This document shows positions 8,744 through 17,451 of a stretch of DNA of 64,000 nt, piece after piece. The stretch's first letter is position 1; the number at the start of each line of letters is the position of its first letter. The translations under genes and the position numbers were made by a program. The notes beneath the pieces were generated by a model. It saw only the letters and a program-made list of their open reading frames with translations, was not told where the DNA came from and ran no database searches. The stretch comes from Bacillus weihaiensis (lineage in GTDB: Bacteria > Bacillota > Bacilli > Bacillales > Bacillaceae), in NCBI RefSeq assembly GCF_001889165.1, contig NZ_CP016020.1, forward strand, positions 1,338,501-1,402,500, written 5' to 3'.

Positions 8744-9556
8744 ATGGATACTGTGAAAATTAAAAGAGAAGCAATAGAAAAAAATAAGGCAAATACAAAT
8801 AAGAGTATTGTCTATAAATCAGATAATTTAAATTTATGGTACGGAAAAGATCAAGCACTAAAAAACATTGATTTAGATATTTATGAGAATGATGTGACAG
8901 CTATTATTGGACCATCTGGGTGTGGTAAGTCAACTTATATTAAGACACTAAATCGAATGGTTGAGTTAATCCCTGTAGTACGTACGTCTGGTCAAATCCT
9001 GTACCGTGGCAAGAATATTTTTGATAAATCTTATCAAGTTGAGGATCTAAGAACACAGGTTGGAATGGTGTTTCAAAAGCCCAATCCATTTCCTAAGTCA
9101 ATATATGAGAATATTGCTTATGGTCCAAAAATTCACGGAATTAAAGATAAAAAAGTAATTGATGAAATTGTTGAAAAGAGTTTACGTGGAGCCGCGATCT
9201 GGGATGAAGTGAAAGATCGTTTGAAGGAAAATGCATATGGTCTATCTGGTGGACAACAGCAACGCTTATGTATTGCACGCTGTTTAGCTATTGAGCCAGA
9301 CGTTATCTTAATGGATGAACCAACATCTGCACTTGATCCTATTTCTACATTGAAAATCGAGGAACTTATTCAAGAATTAAAACAAAACTACAGCATTATC
9401 ATCGTTACACACAATATGCAACAAGCAGCTCGTATATCTGATCGTACAGCATTCTTTCTTAATGGAGAAGTAGTGGAATATACGGATACTGATCGTCTAT
9501 TTTCTAATCCTTCTGACAAGCGTACAGAAGACTATATTACAGGTCGATTTGGATAA
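8744..9556 (+). CDS. pstB: Phosphate ABC transporter ATPase PstB
   Basis: Drives phosphate uptake. Walker A GPSGCGKS (about residue 60), the PstB-typical [12 protein letters not shown]-loop, the signature [13 protein letters not shown], Walker [14 protein letters not shown] and the H-loop THNM are all present in order. It is 270 residues with a slightly long basic N-terminus. A strong terminator follows. B. subtilis has two consecutive pstB genes; only one is present here. Confidence 0.97.
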   Translation: MDTVKIKREAIEKNKANTNKSIVYKSDNLNLWYGKDQALKNIDLDIYENDVTAIIGPSGCGKSTYIKTLNRMVELIPVVRTSGQILYRGKNIFDKSYQVEDLRTQVGMVFQKPNPFPKSIYENIAYGPKIHGIKDKKVIDEIVEKSLRGAAIWDEVKDRLKENAYGLSGGQQQRLCIARCLAIEPDVILMDEPTSALDPISTLKIEELIQELKQNYSIIIVTHNMQQAARISDRTAFFLNGEVVEYTDTDRLFSNPSDKRTEDYITGRFG

Positions 9557-9565
9557 GTCCTATGA

Positions 9566-9592
9566 AGTCGTACACTTATTGTACGACTTTTT
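9566..9592 (+). terminator. pst operon terminator
   Basis: Perfect 9-bp stem AGTCGTACA/TGTACGACT with loop CTTAT, then T5. It separates pstB from phoU. Confidence 0.9.
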
Positions 9593-9830
9593 CTGTATTG
9601 TAACGATTAAGTAAGTGATCAAAGAAATCCTAAGTGCTGCTCTAGTATTGAGAGAGTAGCGCTTTTACTTTTACTTACTAGCGTATTTCGTTTTGAATGA
9701 TATCTATATTATTGCCATTTTTCCTGTACTTTAAGAGGGGAGTCAAATGAAAGAGTCCCAAGGCAAGCATTATAACTAGATGTATGGCGAATATATAGCG
9801 AATAATTCTACCAACTAAAAAAAATTTGTG

Positions 9831-9858
9831 TTGAACATTAACTGACACTTTTTACTAT
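9831..9858 (+). promoter_or_regulatory. Candidate sigma-A promoter for phoU
   Basis: TTGAAC, a 16-bp spacer and TACTAT lie 68 bp before the phoU start. The remainder of the 9593-9910 gap shows no gene. Confidence 0.5.
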
Positions 9859-9925
9859 ATTTCTAAATGTTTTCTTTGAATCTATCTTGGGAATACAATA
9901 CGTATAAGGAATGGAGGTTTTTCGC

Positions 9926-10585
9926 ATGTCCGTTAGGGAGAAATTTGAATTTGATTTAAAAAATTTACGTGATAAATTAATTGAAATCGGAAGTCTTACG
10001 GAAGTAGCTTTAAATAAATCTATTGATGCATTAGAGAATCAAAATATCGAAAAGGCTCTACAAATAATAGAAGATGATTATAGGGTTGATGACTTAGATG
10101 AAGAAATTAATGATCTCGCAATTCTTCTCATTGCAAAACAGCAACCTGTAGCGACAGATCTTAGAAGAATTATTGTAGCAATAAAAATTTCTAGCGATAT
10201 CGAAAGAATGGCTGATTTTGCAGTGAATATTGCGAAATCTACAATTAGAATTGGAACAGAGCCTCTGGTGAAACCAATTGAAACAATAAAAAAAATGCAT
10301 GAAATTGCTACTGAAATGCTATCACTATCTATTAAAGCTTTTAATGAAGAGGATGTTGTTCTGGCTAAGAAAGTGGCAGATATGGATGATCAAGTGGACG
10401 ATTTATACGGAGAAGGTATGAAAGACATCCTAATGTTAATGGAGTCGAAATCTCAATATTTGGAACAATTAACACAGCTTGCGTTTGTTTGTCGTTATAT
10501 TGAAAGAACGGCTGATCATGCTACTAACATATCAGAGAGCATTATGTACTTAGTAAAGGGAAAAAGATATGATTTGAATACCTAA
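9926..10585 (+). CDS. phoU: Phosphate signalling protein PhoU
   Basis: A 219-residue all-helical protein with two PhoU repeats. The metal-site motifs SSDIERMADFAVNIAK (about residues 90-105) and RYIERTADHATNISE (about residues 190-205) are intact. PhoU proteins tie the Pst transporter to phosphate control and persistence; a cytoplasmic, membrane-peripheral location is expected. ATG 9926 is chosen over the earlier ATG 9911 because the SD GGAGG lies between them. Confidence 0.92.
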   Translation: MSVREKFEFDLKNLRDKLIEIGSLTEVALNKSIDALENQNIEKALQIIEDDYRVDDLDEEINDLAILLIAKQQPVATDLRRIIVAIKISSDIERMADFAVNIAKSTIRIGTEPLVKPIETIKKMHEIATEMLSLSIKAFNEEDVVLAKKVADMDDQVDDLYGEGMKDILMLMESKSQYLEQLTQLAFVCRYIERTADHATNISESIMYLVKGKRYDLNT

Positions 10586-10600
10586 ACCCTCTAATTTAAA

Positions 10601-10644
10601 AAAAGAGCCACAGGAACCCGTTAAGGGCTCCAAGTGGCTCTTTT
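10601..10644. terminator. Bidirectional terminator between phoU and yqzC
   Basis: AAAAGAGCCAC pairs with GTGGCTCTTTT. A-rich and T-rich flanks serve both converging transcripts. Confidence 0.85.
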
Positions 10645-10646
10645 CT

Positions 10647-11180
10647 TTATCTAGTAAAGGCATCTGCTAATTGTTCAAACGTCATACCCTTTTTTACTTC
10701 AAAAGTTCCTAATTGTACTCTTGTGTGATATTCGTTTTTAATTAAAAATTGATCAAACTCACCAGATGACTCGATAATTCCATTTTGCTCTAACTGATCG
10801 GACACTTCACTTGTTGTCATGCCTTCTTTTATTGTCACTTTATATGTTACGGTTTCTTCTTTTTTCTCTTCTTTCGGTTCTTCAGCTTTAGGTGTTTCCT
10901 CTGTTTTTTCTATTTCCTCTGTCTTTTGCTCTGTTTCAGGTGCTTTTGTTTCACCTTGTACCGATGCGTTTTTTGCAGCTAACAACTGTTCGTATTCCTC
11001 TGTTTTAATTGGGATTTCACCGTTATTTGATAAGTATGCCTCCACATCATCTTTAGAAATTTCTTGCTTTTCTTTAGGAGATGAAGATTCTTGGTTGTTT
11101 GAAAAAAGATAAGTTGCTCCAAGTACAGAGGTTGAAACGATCATTCCAGCAGCAAAAGCTCGAAATCCTGTTTTACTCAT
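10647..11180 (-). CDS. yqzC: YceG/MltG-like domain membrane protein (YqzC-like)
   Basis: A 177-residue protein with an N-terminal membrane segment (AFAAGMIVSTSVLGATYLF) and a long Glu/Lys/Pro-rich linker (about residues 65-110). A C-terminal domain reads VTYKVTIKEGMTTSEVSDQL, resembling the LysM-like N-terminal part of MltG/YceG proteins. It lacks the MltG catalytic domain, so a structural or regulatory envelope role is more likely than lytic activity. Its start overlaps the stop of the upstream gene (ATGA), so the two are coupled. The symbol rests mainly on position after phoU. Confidence 0.65.
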   Translation of the reverse strand: MSKTGFRAFAAGMIVSTSVLGATYLFSNNQESSSPKEKQEISKDDVEAYLSNNGEIPIKTEEYEQLLAAKNASVQGETKAPETEQKTEEIEKTEETPKAEEPKEEKKEETVTYKVTIKEGMTTSEVSDQLEQNGIIESSGEFDQFLIKNEYHTRVQLGTFEVKKGMTFEQLADAFTR

Positions 11181-11545
11181 GTTAAAGACCTCTCATTCTT
11201 TTCAACAATTAACTTAATTTCTTCTACTGTTGATGATTCGGATAAAGCTATTGCTTCTAAAGACATTCCTTGTCGGAATTTCGCTAAAATTCTAGCTGGA
11301 TTTTGAGCTTCATCATTTGCCATACTAGTTGTAGTTTCTTTTAACGGTGTATCATTTTGAAGCAACTCTTCTTCTACTATTCTCATTTTTTTCTTTAGCT
11401 TGTAGATCTCTTGCATAGCTGAAAGTTGTAAATGGTCTAATTCTTGTTCTAGTTCCTTAACGTTATCACGTTGAAAATAGGATATACCGATAAGCACAAT
11501 GCTTATAATGAACAAAATAATAATCATAATTGTCATCTTTTTCAC
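11177..11545 (-). CDS. yqzD: Membrane-anchored coiled-coil protein (YqzD-like)
   Basis: A 122-residue protein: one N-terminal transmembrane helix (residues 4-22), then a heptad-rich coiled coil (residues 28-62). It ends in a helix-turn-helix-like tail (ARILAKFRQGMSLEAIALSESSTVEEIKLIV). Translationally coupled to the MltG-like gene. The function is unknown; position downstream of phoU matches yqzD. The divergent neighbour starts 142 bp away. Confidence 0.6.
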   Translation of the reverse strand: MKKMTIMIIILFIISIVLIGISYFQRDNVKELEQELDHLQLSAMQEIYKLKKKMRIVEEELLQNDTPLKETTTSMANDEAQNPARILAKFRQGMSLEAIALSESSTVEEIKLIVEKNERSLT

Positions 11546-11687
11546 CTTCTATTGTATATTTCCCTATACATTTATATCATAAAATGCTACTCCAAAGAAG
11601 TCATTTTAAAGGAAAATGTAGATTTTTGACGAATTTAATATTTATGTAATAATTCGTTGTAACAGCATAAAGAAAGAAGAGATTTCT

Positions 11688-12167
11688 GTGAAAAAGAATA
11701 AAGTAGAAGAGAAAGCTACCAATAGCATTCGAAATGGGATGTGTTTTTATGTGGATAGTATTGACCTGATTTTGTATAAAACAACGATCGTTGTGAGTTG
11801 GACTATTAGTGATCAAACAGCAGAATGCTTTGATATGCTTCTTAAAGAATCTTTTCAGGATTTGCAAATGAAATTAGTATTGTATGCTAGTTTTGATGAA
11901 TTCTCGTCAATATACACGTCTGAATATATCATTTATGATCAATCTGGTACTTATCAAATTCATCAGCTTCCTAACGGGGTGTATTCTTGTGAGATAAAAG
12001 TAGTTAATTCACAAAATGAATCTATCACAATTAAGCGTTCTTCAGAGACGAGTGTGTCTAATAGTTATAGCTTAATTGACATTAGTTCTGAAAAGAAATG
12101 GTCTTTATATAACCAGGGAAATAATCATGATCAGAATACTTTTTCAGGGTATACGACTTATGAATAA
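11688..12167 (+). CDS. DUF4912-like protein preceding a glycosyltransferase
   Basis: A 159-residue soluble protein starting at GTG with only a weak SD. A WTISDQTAECF segment near residue 39 and the ending SGTYQIHQLPNGVYSCEIKVVN give a beta-rich fold reminiscent of DUF4912 domains. Those are often found beside GT4 glycosyltransferases. It overlaps the next gene by 8 bp (ATGAATAA). A role in glycan handling is inferred from this neighbour only. This pair is absent from the corresponding B. subtilis region. Confidence 0.55.
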   Translation: MKKNKVEEKATNSIRNGMCFYVDSIDLILYKTTIVVSWTISDQTAECFDMLLKESFQDLQMKLVLYASFDEFSSIYTSEYIIYDQSGTYQIHQLPNGVYSCEIKVVNSQNESITIKRSSETSVSNSYSLIDISSEKKWSLYNQGNNHDQNTFSGYTTYE

Positions 12168-13320
12168 GCAGAATTTAACGGTATTGTGTTTAACAACAGA
12201 GTATGGTGAAAATGTGGTTGGGGGGTTAGGAAGACACGTTACAGACTTAACCTTAGCTTCAAAAAATCAAGGGTTATCCTACATTGTCATTACACCCTCG
12301 ATTTCTGGCAAAGAATATGTTGAGGTAAAAAAACATGTAACCGTTTATTATGTAAAGAACTGGACCCCTGTTCATCTTCATTTTTTAGATTATATACGTA
12401 ATCTGAATTTTAGAATCGTACAATTTGTTTTACATGAATTGAATAAGGACGTTGATCTTATCCATTGCCATGATTGGTTAACGGGTATGGCCGCTGTTAC
12501 TTTACAAAAGCAATTAGGTAAACCATTAATGAGTACGATTCATTCAACAGAAAAAGAAAGGAAGCTTGTAGTAAAGACTAAACCTATTGAAATGATTACA
12601 ACATATGAAAAGGAATTAATGACAAAGTCAGACAGACTGATTGTTAGTAGTGCATATATGTATTCTCTCTTGAATCGCGATTATGATATTGAAAAAGAAT
12701 GTATGGATCTCATTCCAAATGGAATACTACCAAGTCAGTATCAATTGCCTAGAAATGAATCAAATAACCAGTATCCTACTCCATTTATACTTGCAATGGG
12801 GAGGTTAGTGAAAGAAAAGGGCTTTGAGTATCTTTTAATGGCATTTGAAGAAATAAAACCATTTCATAAAGACCTGAAGCTTATAATTGCTGGGGAAGGG
12901 CCATATGAAGAGGTGTTAATACGAAAGTCTATAGAATTAACTATTGATGATGATGTTATATTTACTGGGCATGTAAAGGGAAGGGAGAAAAATTGCCTTC
13001 TTCATCAATGTGAAATGCTCATAATCCCAAGTTTATATGAGCCTTTTGGAATCATTGCACTTGAAGGAATGATTTGTAGAAGACCGGTCATAGCTTTTCA
13101 TACAGGTGGATTAAAAGAGATAGTGGGGGATGGAAAGGGGATCTTAGTTGAGAGTTCTCGATCATCTGACCTTGCAAAAGAAATGCGTACTATACTAGTA
13201 AATAGGGAGTTAGGAAAGGAAGTAGCCGATCGTGGGTTTACTCATGTTGTTCAAAACTACCACTGGGACGATGTGATCCTACTAATAAAAAATTCCTATC
13301 AAACATTGCTAAATAAGTAG
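12160..13320 (+). CDS. GT4-family glycosyltransferase
   Basis: A GT-B fold glycosyltransferase with glycogen-synthase-like features. It has the N-terminal TTEYGENVVGGLGRHV loop (donor or acceptor glycine loop) and LIHCHDWLTG. The domain-2 start reads AMGRLVKEKGFEYLL, and the nucleotide-sugar motif E-x7-E lies in SLYEPFGIIALEGM. Length is 386 residues from ATG 12160. ATG 12127, with SD CAGGGA, would add 11 residues. The substrate is unknown. Coupled to the preceding DUF4912-like gene. Confidence 0.82.
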   Translation: MNKQNLTVLCLTTEYGENVVGGLGRHVTDLTLASKNQGLSYIVITPSISGKEYVEVKKHVTVYYVKNWTPVHLHFLDYIRNLNFRIVQFVLHELNKDVDLIHCHDWLTGMAAVTLQKQLGKPLMSTIHSTEKERKLVVKTKPIEMITTYEKELMTKSDRLIVSSAYMYSLLNRDYDIEKECMDLIPNGILPSQYQLPRNESNNQYPTPFILAMGRLVKEKGFEYLLMAFEEIKPFHKDLKLIIAGEGPYEEVLIRKSIELTIDDDVIFTGHVKGREKNCLLHQCEMLIIPSLYEPFGIIALEGMICRRPVIAFHTGGLKEIVGDGKGILVESSRSSDLAKEMRTILVNRELGKEVADRGFTHVVQNYHWDDVILLIKNSYQTLLNK

Positions 13321-13449
13321 TGACATTCTGTACTTATAAAGTTTATTTTAAAATAAAGTGAAATAGATATGGAATTTGACTAATAAAAATGATATTATAT
13401 TAAAGTCTGATTTGTTTTATAGTTTTTTTATGTTTGGAGGGAAAGAAAC

Positions 13450-13599
13450 ATGCGTGTGAATATTACTTTAGCTTGCACTGATTGTGGCGAACGTAACTAT
13501 ATTTCTAAAAAGAATAAACGTAACAACCCAGATCGTCTTGAGCTTAAAAAATATTGCTCAAGAGAGAAAAAAATGACTTTACACCGTGAAACAAAGTAA
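13450..13599 (+). CDS. rpmG: 50S ribosomal protein L33
   Basis: Too short for a default ORF cut-off but unmistakable: 49 residues, [20 protein letters not shown] at the start and MTLHRETK at the end. The SD TGGAGGG is 8 bp upstream. The first zinc pair (CTDC) is intact, but the second pair retains only one Cys (KYCSRE, with Glu where the fourth ligand would be). It is therefore an intermediate between zinc-binding and zinc-free L33 forms. Confidence 0.95.
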   Translation: MRVNITLACTDCGERNYISKKNKRNNPDRLELKKYCSREKKMTLHRETK

Positions 13600-13600
13600 G

Positions 13601-13630
13601 CAGTAGGAGGTTTTATTCCTACTGTTTTTT
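13601..13630 (+). terminator. rpmG terminator
   Basis: CAGTAGGA/TCCTACTG stem with an 8-nt loop, then T6. Confidence 0.85.
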
Positions 13631-13660
13631 CTTAAGGAATTCTAATATTCCTTACACTGG

Positions 13661-13721
13661 AAAGCGCCCGACATCTAGCACAAGTGCTTTGCCTTGTTCT
13701 GATCAAGAGCGCTTTTTTATT
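13661..13721 (+). terminator. Second, longer terminator-like hairpin after rpmG
   Basis: AAAGCGC (13661-13667) pairs with GCGCTTT (13709-13715) and T6 follows. Two small inner stems (AGCAC/GTGCT and CTTG/CAAG) would make a cloverleaf-like fold. It could end a small untranslated transcript, or be back-up termination. Confidence 0.5.
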
Positions 13722-13744
13722 TTTGGGTTTCTTACTTATTGCAT

Positions 13745-13930
13745 TTTAAAGGCTCTCTTCTGAAAGGTAGTTGCTAATCACCTAGAAAGTAATTAGGACA
13801 GGCTCTTAATGATAAATAAGCTAATATTCTAATGAGTAAAGCTGCCACTAATCTTTATACAGCGCTTTTTTCTTCATATGAATTAAAGCGACGAAGTTTA
13901 CGAAAACAGTCATGGGTAAAGACCCTACTT
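13745..13930 (+). repeat. Dispersed repeat, copy 1 (GTTGCTAATCA family)
   Basis: Shares GGCTC..TTCT.AAAG..GTTGCTAATCA.CTAGAAA.TAATTAG with 30488-30530. It also shares a distal AAAGC-ACGAAGTTTACGAAAACAG block with 18549-18580 and 30605-30630. No coding potential is seen in the 13631-14071 gap beyond this. Confidence 0.5.
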
Positions 13931-14071
13931 TTTTTATTCCTCAAGTCCTTGCTCCATCGTCATTCAACACATGAAAAGTACTCCATTAGATAAAGTTCTT
14001 ATCGTAACTGTAGGAATGCTAGTCATCATCATAGTAAACCCTCTATAATAAAAGGGGGAGGGCTTATTTAA

Positions 14072-14650
14072 ATGCTAAATAATAAAAATCATATACGTAC
14101 ATATATAAAAAAGATACTAAGTGAAATGGATGAATTAGCTCATAAAAATTCATCACAAACCATTCATACTCGCCTGTTCTTAACAGATTATTGGACTGAA
14201 TCAAAGGTCATTGCTATTACAGTATCTCGTGGCAGAGAAATTGAAACGATACCTATCATTCAAAAGGCCTGGTCTGAACAGAAAAAAGTTCTTGTACCAA
14301 AATGCTATCCAAAAACAAATGAGATGGAGTTTAGGGAAATTACCTCTTTACATCAATTAGAACAAGTTTATTTTGGTTTGTCTGAACCAAAAGTACAAGT
14401 AACGAATCTAGTACTGCCTAATCAAATTGATTTAATTATCGTTCCCGGCGTATGTTTTGATCAAAAAGGCTATCGAATAGGGTATGGTGGAGGATATTAT
14501 GATCGTTATTTGGAAGCTTTTAGAGGCAGGACTTTGTCTCTCAGCTTTCGGTTTCAACTAGTGGATGAAGTACCAAGAGAAGCACATGATCGAGCTGTCC
14601 AGTTGATTGTGACAGAAGATGAGGTGATTCATTGTGATCGAAACGATTGA
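14072..14650 (+). CDS. yqgN: 5-formyltetrahydrofolate cyclo-ligase
   Basis: Converts 5-formyl-THF to 5,10-methenyl-THF with ATP. The family hallmark IIVPGVCFDQKGYRIGYGGGYYDRYL lies at about residues 128-153, with the ATP-binding glycine-rich loop YGGGYYDR. At 192 residues it has the normal family length. SD AGGGGGAGGG precedes the ATG. It overlaps the DUF92 gene by 17 bp, indicating one operon. Confidence 0.93.
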   Translation: MLNNKNHIRTYIKKILSEMDELAHKNSSQTIHTRLFLTDYWTESKVIAITVSRGREIETIPIIQKAWSEQKKVLVPKCYPKTNEMEFREITSLHQLEQVYFGLSEPKVQVTNLVLPNQIDLIIVPGVCFDQKGYRIGYGGGYYDRYLEAFRGRTLSLSFRFQLVDEVPREAHDRAVQLIVTEDEVIHCDRND

Positions 14651-15419
14651 TAGTTTAACTACTGTTATGATTCCTTTATTAGCAGTTATCGCTTGGAAAG
14701 TAAATACGCTTACTTTTGGAGGAGCAATTGGAGCAAGTGTTGTTGGGATAGGTATTTATCTTGGTTTCGGTAGTGAAGGATTTATCATCCTAGGCTGCTT
14801 TTTTGTCACCTCAACTGCTTTTGGTAAGCTTAAATCAAAAGAGATGATTGAAGATATAACGGAAAAGGGGGATAGACGAGATATCATTCAGGTATTTGCT
14901 AATGGAGGTATACCAGCTATTCTTGGTTTTCTAACAATACTTTTTCCATCTGCAATGGACATCTTAACAACCGGATTTTGTGTTTCTCTTGGAGTAGCAA
15001 CATCAGATACGTGGGCATCTGAATTAGGGGTATATAGTAAAGGGAAGCCTAGAATGGTCTTTACATTAAAAGAGGTAGAGAAGGGAACTTCAGGAGCAAT
15101 CTCTATATTAGGAACGTGTGCGGGTCTTTTAGGTGCTTTTTTTATTGCAATATTAGCTTTTTTAACCTTTGACTTAAGTTTTTCCGCGATTATGGTCATT
15201 ACATGTTTCAGTTTTCTAGGAAATATTCTTGATACCATTTTAGGTGAACTTCTACAAAATAAGTATCGATGTAGAATCTGCGAAAGAGTGACAGAGAAGA
15301 AAATCCATTGTCAACAAGAAGCGGAAAAGGTAAGAAGGATGACTTTTCTAACAAACGATATGGTGAATATTACTTCAATTACACTTGCAACTGGAATGGC
15401 AGTTTTATTTTCATCTTAA
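14634..15419 (+). CDS. DUF92 (TMEM19-like) membrane protein
   Basis: A 261-residue polytopic protein of the DUF92 family. Characteristic motifs are TAFGKLKSKEM, DRRDIIQVFANGG (residues 82-94), the conserved SDTWASELG (about residues 123-131) and GAISILGT. GTG 14634 lies inside yqgN and has an SD (GAGGTGA) at about 7 bp. Members are proposed to act on isoprenoid or lipid substrates in the membrane; the true reaction is not known. Confidence 0.85.
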   Translation: MIETIDSLTTVMIPLLAVIAWKVNTLTFGGAIGASVVGIGIYLGFGSEGFIILGCFFVTSTAFGKLKSKEMIEDITEKGDRRDIIQVFANGGIPAILGFLTILFPSAMDILTTGFCVSLGVATSDTWASELGVYSKGKPRMVFTLKEVEKGTSGAISILGTCAGLLGAFFIAILAFLTFDLSFSAIMVITCFSFLGNILDTILGELLQNKYRCRICERVTEKKIHCQQEAEKVRRMTFLTNDMVNITSITLATGMAVLFSS

Positions 15420-15525
15420 TGTTAGGTTTCTGTTAAGCGTACTAAAGGAAACATGGAGCTTTATTTTTAGATTACGTGGATAAAAAACAGCCTTCCTACG
15501 AAAACTATAAGTAGGAGGGATAAAC

Positions 15526-15693
15526 ATGAGACGATTTATCGTACTTATCGCTAGTTTTTTTGCTTTGTATCGTTATCGTTACCGTATTGTAAATTATATT
15601 TTAGGTCAACCAGCTATTCGACGTTATTTTATTCAATTGTCAATGAAGGTACCATTCATAAGAGAGCGATTTGTAAGCAGAGCCTTTCATTAG
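15526..15693 (+). CDS. yqgO: Small basic protein (YqgO-like)
   Basis: A 55-residue ORF with an excellent SD (TAGGAGGGA) 6 bp before the ATG. The sequence begins MRRFIVLIASFFALYRYRYR and has a hydrophobic N-terminal half and many Arg, so it is probably membrane-associated. It lies between yqgN/DUF92 and yqgP, where B. subtilis has the small yqgO. The symbol is assigned by position and size only. Terminated by the hairpin at 15756-15785. Confidence 0.6.
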   Translation: MRRFIVLIASFFALYRYRYRIVNYILGQPAIRRYFIQLSMKVPFIRERFVSRAFH

Positions 15694-15755
15694 ATAAACG
15701 AGTACCTGCCGGCTTATTAAGTATATTCTACTTATTAAATAAATAAAGCCTCAAT

Positions 15756-15785
15756 AAAAGCTGATTTTTTCAGCTTTTTATTTTT
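15756..15785 (+). terminator. Terminator after the YqgO-like gene
   Basis: AAAAGCTGA/TCAGCTTTTT stem with T-rich loop and T-rich tail. Confidence 0.85.
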
Positions 15786-15912
15786 AAGCTGTTTTGTTTC
15801 TTTAGTGCTGAAGGTTACAAAGGTGCTCCCTATAAAAGACAATAAAGCGGTTTGCTTTCTTTTTATTTTATGATGTTGGTATAATGTAGAAAAAGAACTC
15901 GGAGCGGATTAC

Positions 15913-17451
15913 ATGGTAATTGTACAGGATTATGTCTACTGGTCTTTAATTGAACAATTGGTAATAGAACATGATTTTTCCATATTAGCTTTATCAACTG
16001 ATGAAACAGAAATTTTATTGCAACCAGCTACTAACAAAAATATTTCAGTTCTTAGGTTGAGAAGAATGGATATTGATTGGGGGAACAGTCTCGCTAAAGA
16101 TATTCAAATGGCGGGAGAGAAATTTCAACAGATTATGCAAACAGGTGCTAGGGGACCGCTAACTGTTTTTAATCTTTACATATCCAGCTTGCCACCTGTA
16201 GATGATTTTCCTGTTGAGTTTGTGGAAGGGTATACGTCAGGAACGAAAAAGCGTGTTACGATCACATCATTATTAGTTACATCAGAAGATCAAGAGCACA
16301 AGCTGATTGAATTAGGTGAAGCATTAAATGTGTCGATTCATCCGTTAGAAAAGAATGCACAAGAGAACGTAACGATAGATCATATTAATGAAGTTAAGAA
16401 TCGAGTTATCCGCCAACAGCAAGAAATAAGAGAAGAAGAGAAAAAAATGTTTCAAAACGGGAAGCCGTTCTTTACGTATATTTTTTTGGCTTTTCAAATT
16501 GTCATGTTTTTAGTGCTTGAGCTTTATGGTGGAAGTGAAAATACAGAAACCTTAGTTAATTTCGGAGCTAAGTTTAACCCTTATATTTATGAAGGGGAAT
16601 GGTGGAGACTTATTACCCCAATTTTCCTACACATAGGCTTTTTCCATTTGTTAATGAATAGCTTTGCCCTTTACTATATAGGTCCTGCTGTGGAGAGGGC
16701 ATTTGGTTCCTTAAAGTTTTTACTCATTTATTTGATTGCGGGTATTGGCGGCTCGGTAGCTAGCTTTGCATTTAGTACGTCTGTCTCTGCTGGAGCATCT
16801 GGTGCTATATTTGGGTGTTTTGGTGCGTTACTTTATTTAGGACTCCATAATCGAAGAGTATTTTTTAGAACAATGGGTTCCAATCTTTTGGTGATTATTG
16901 GGATAAATTTAGCGCTAGGGTTTGTGATTCCTAATATCGATAATGCTGGTCATATAGGTGGCTTAATTGGTGGTTTCCTTGCAGCAGTCATTGTCCAGCT
17001 ACCTCAGGAAAAGAAATGGTTATATAGAATACTTGGACTTTTAGCGGTAATAGGTCTATTTTTAGGTGCCTATCAACTTGGCCTTAACGTAACAGAAGAA
17101 GAATTTCCGCAATTAACAGCAAAGAAAGCACAAGTTCTTATTGCAAATGAGGAATATGAAGATGCCTATATGTATTTGCAGAATTACTTAGATAAAGGTC
17201 AAACCTCTAATGACATTTTATTTCTATTATCATATGTTGAAATACAGTTAGAAAAGCAGGATCAAGCAATTAAACATCTAGAAGAAATTATCTTGAGTGA
17301 TGAAACCTTTCATGAAGCCCATTTTAATTTAGCTTTATTATATGAAAGAAAAGGAGAAGCTGAGCTAGCAAGGAAGCAAATAGCTCAAGCTTTAAAATAT
17401 GATCCTACAAACCAAAGTTATCAAGCTTTTGAAGCCTCACTCACTGATTAA
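15913..17451 (+). CDS. gluP: Rhomboid intramembrane protease YqgP/GluP
   Basis: A 512-residue protein. The cytosolic N-terminal domain (1-180) is followed by seven membrane segments. The rhomboid dyad is Ser at about 296 in GASGAIFG and His at about 347 in NAGHIGG. WWRLITPIFLHIGFFHLLMN is the conserved HxxxN loop. The C-terminus holds TPR repeats (about residues 395-512). The B. subtilis homologue cleaves membrane proteins including the Mg transporter MgtE. The ATG has the SD GGAG. It overlaps the convergent downstream gene by 11 bp. Confidence 0.95.
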   Translation: MVIVQDYVYWSLIEQLVIEHDFSILALSTDETEILLQPATNKNISVLRLRRMDIDWGNSLAKDIQMAGEKFQQIMQTGARGPLTVFNLYISSLPPVDDFPVEFVEGYTSGTKKRVTITSLLVTSEDQEHKLIELGEALNVSIHPLEKNAQENVTIDHINEVKNRVIRQQQEIREEEKKMFQNGKPFFTYIFLAFQIVMFLVLELYGGSENTETLVNFGAKFNPYIYEGEWWRLITPIFLHIGFFHLLMNSFALYYIGPAVERAFGSLKFLLIYLIAGIGGSVASFAFSTSVSAGASGAIFGCFGALLYLGLHNRRVFFRTMGSNLLVIIGINLALGFVIPNIDNAGHIGGLIGGFLAAVIVQLPQEKKWLYRILGLLAVIGLFLGAYQLGLNVTEEEFPQLTAKKAQVLIANEEYEDAYMYLQNYLDKGQTSNDILFLLSYVEIQLEKQDQAIKHLEEIILSDETFHEAHFNLALLYERKGEAELARKQIAQALKYDPTNQSYQAFEASLTD

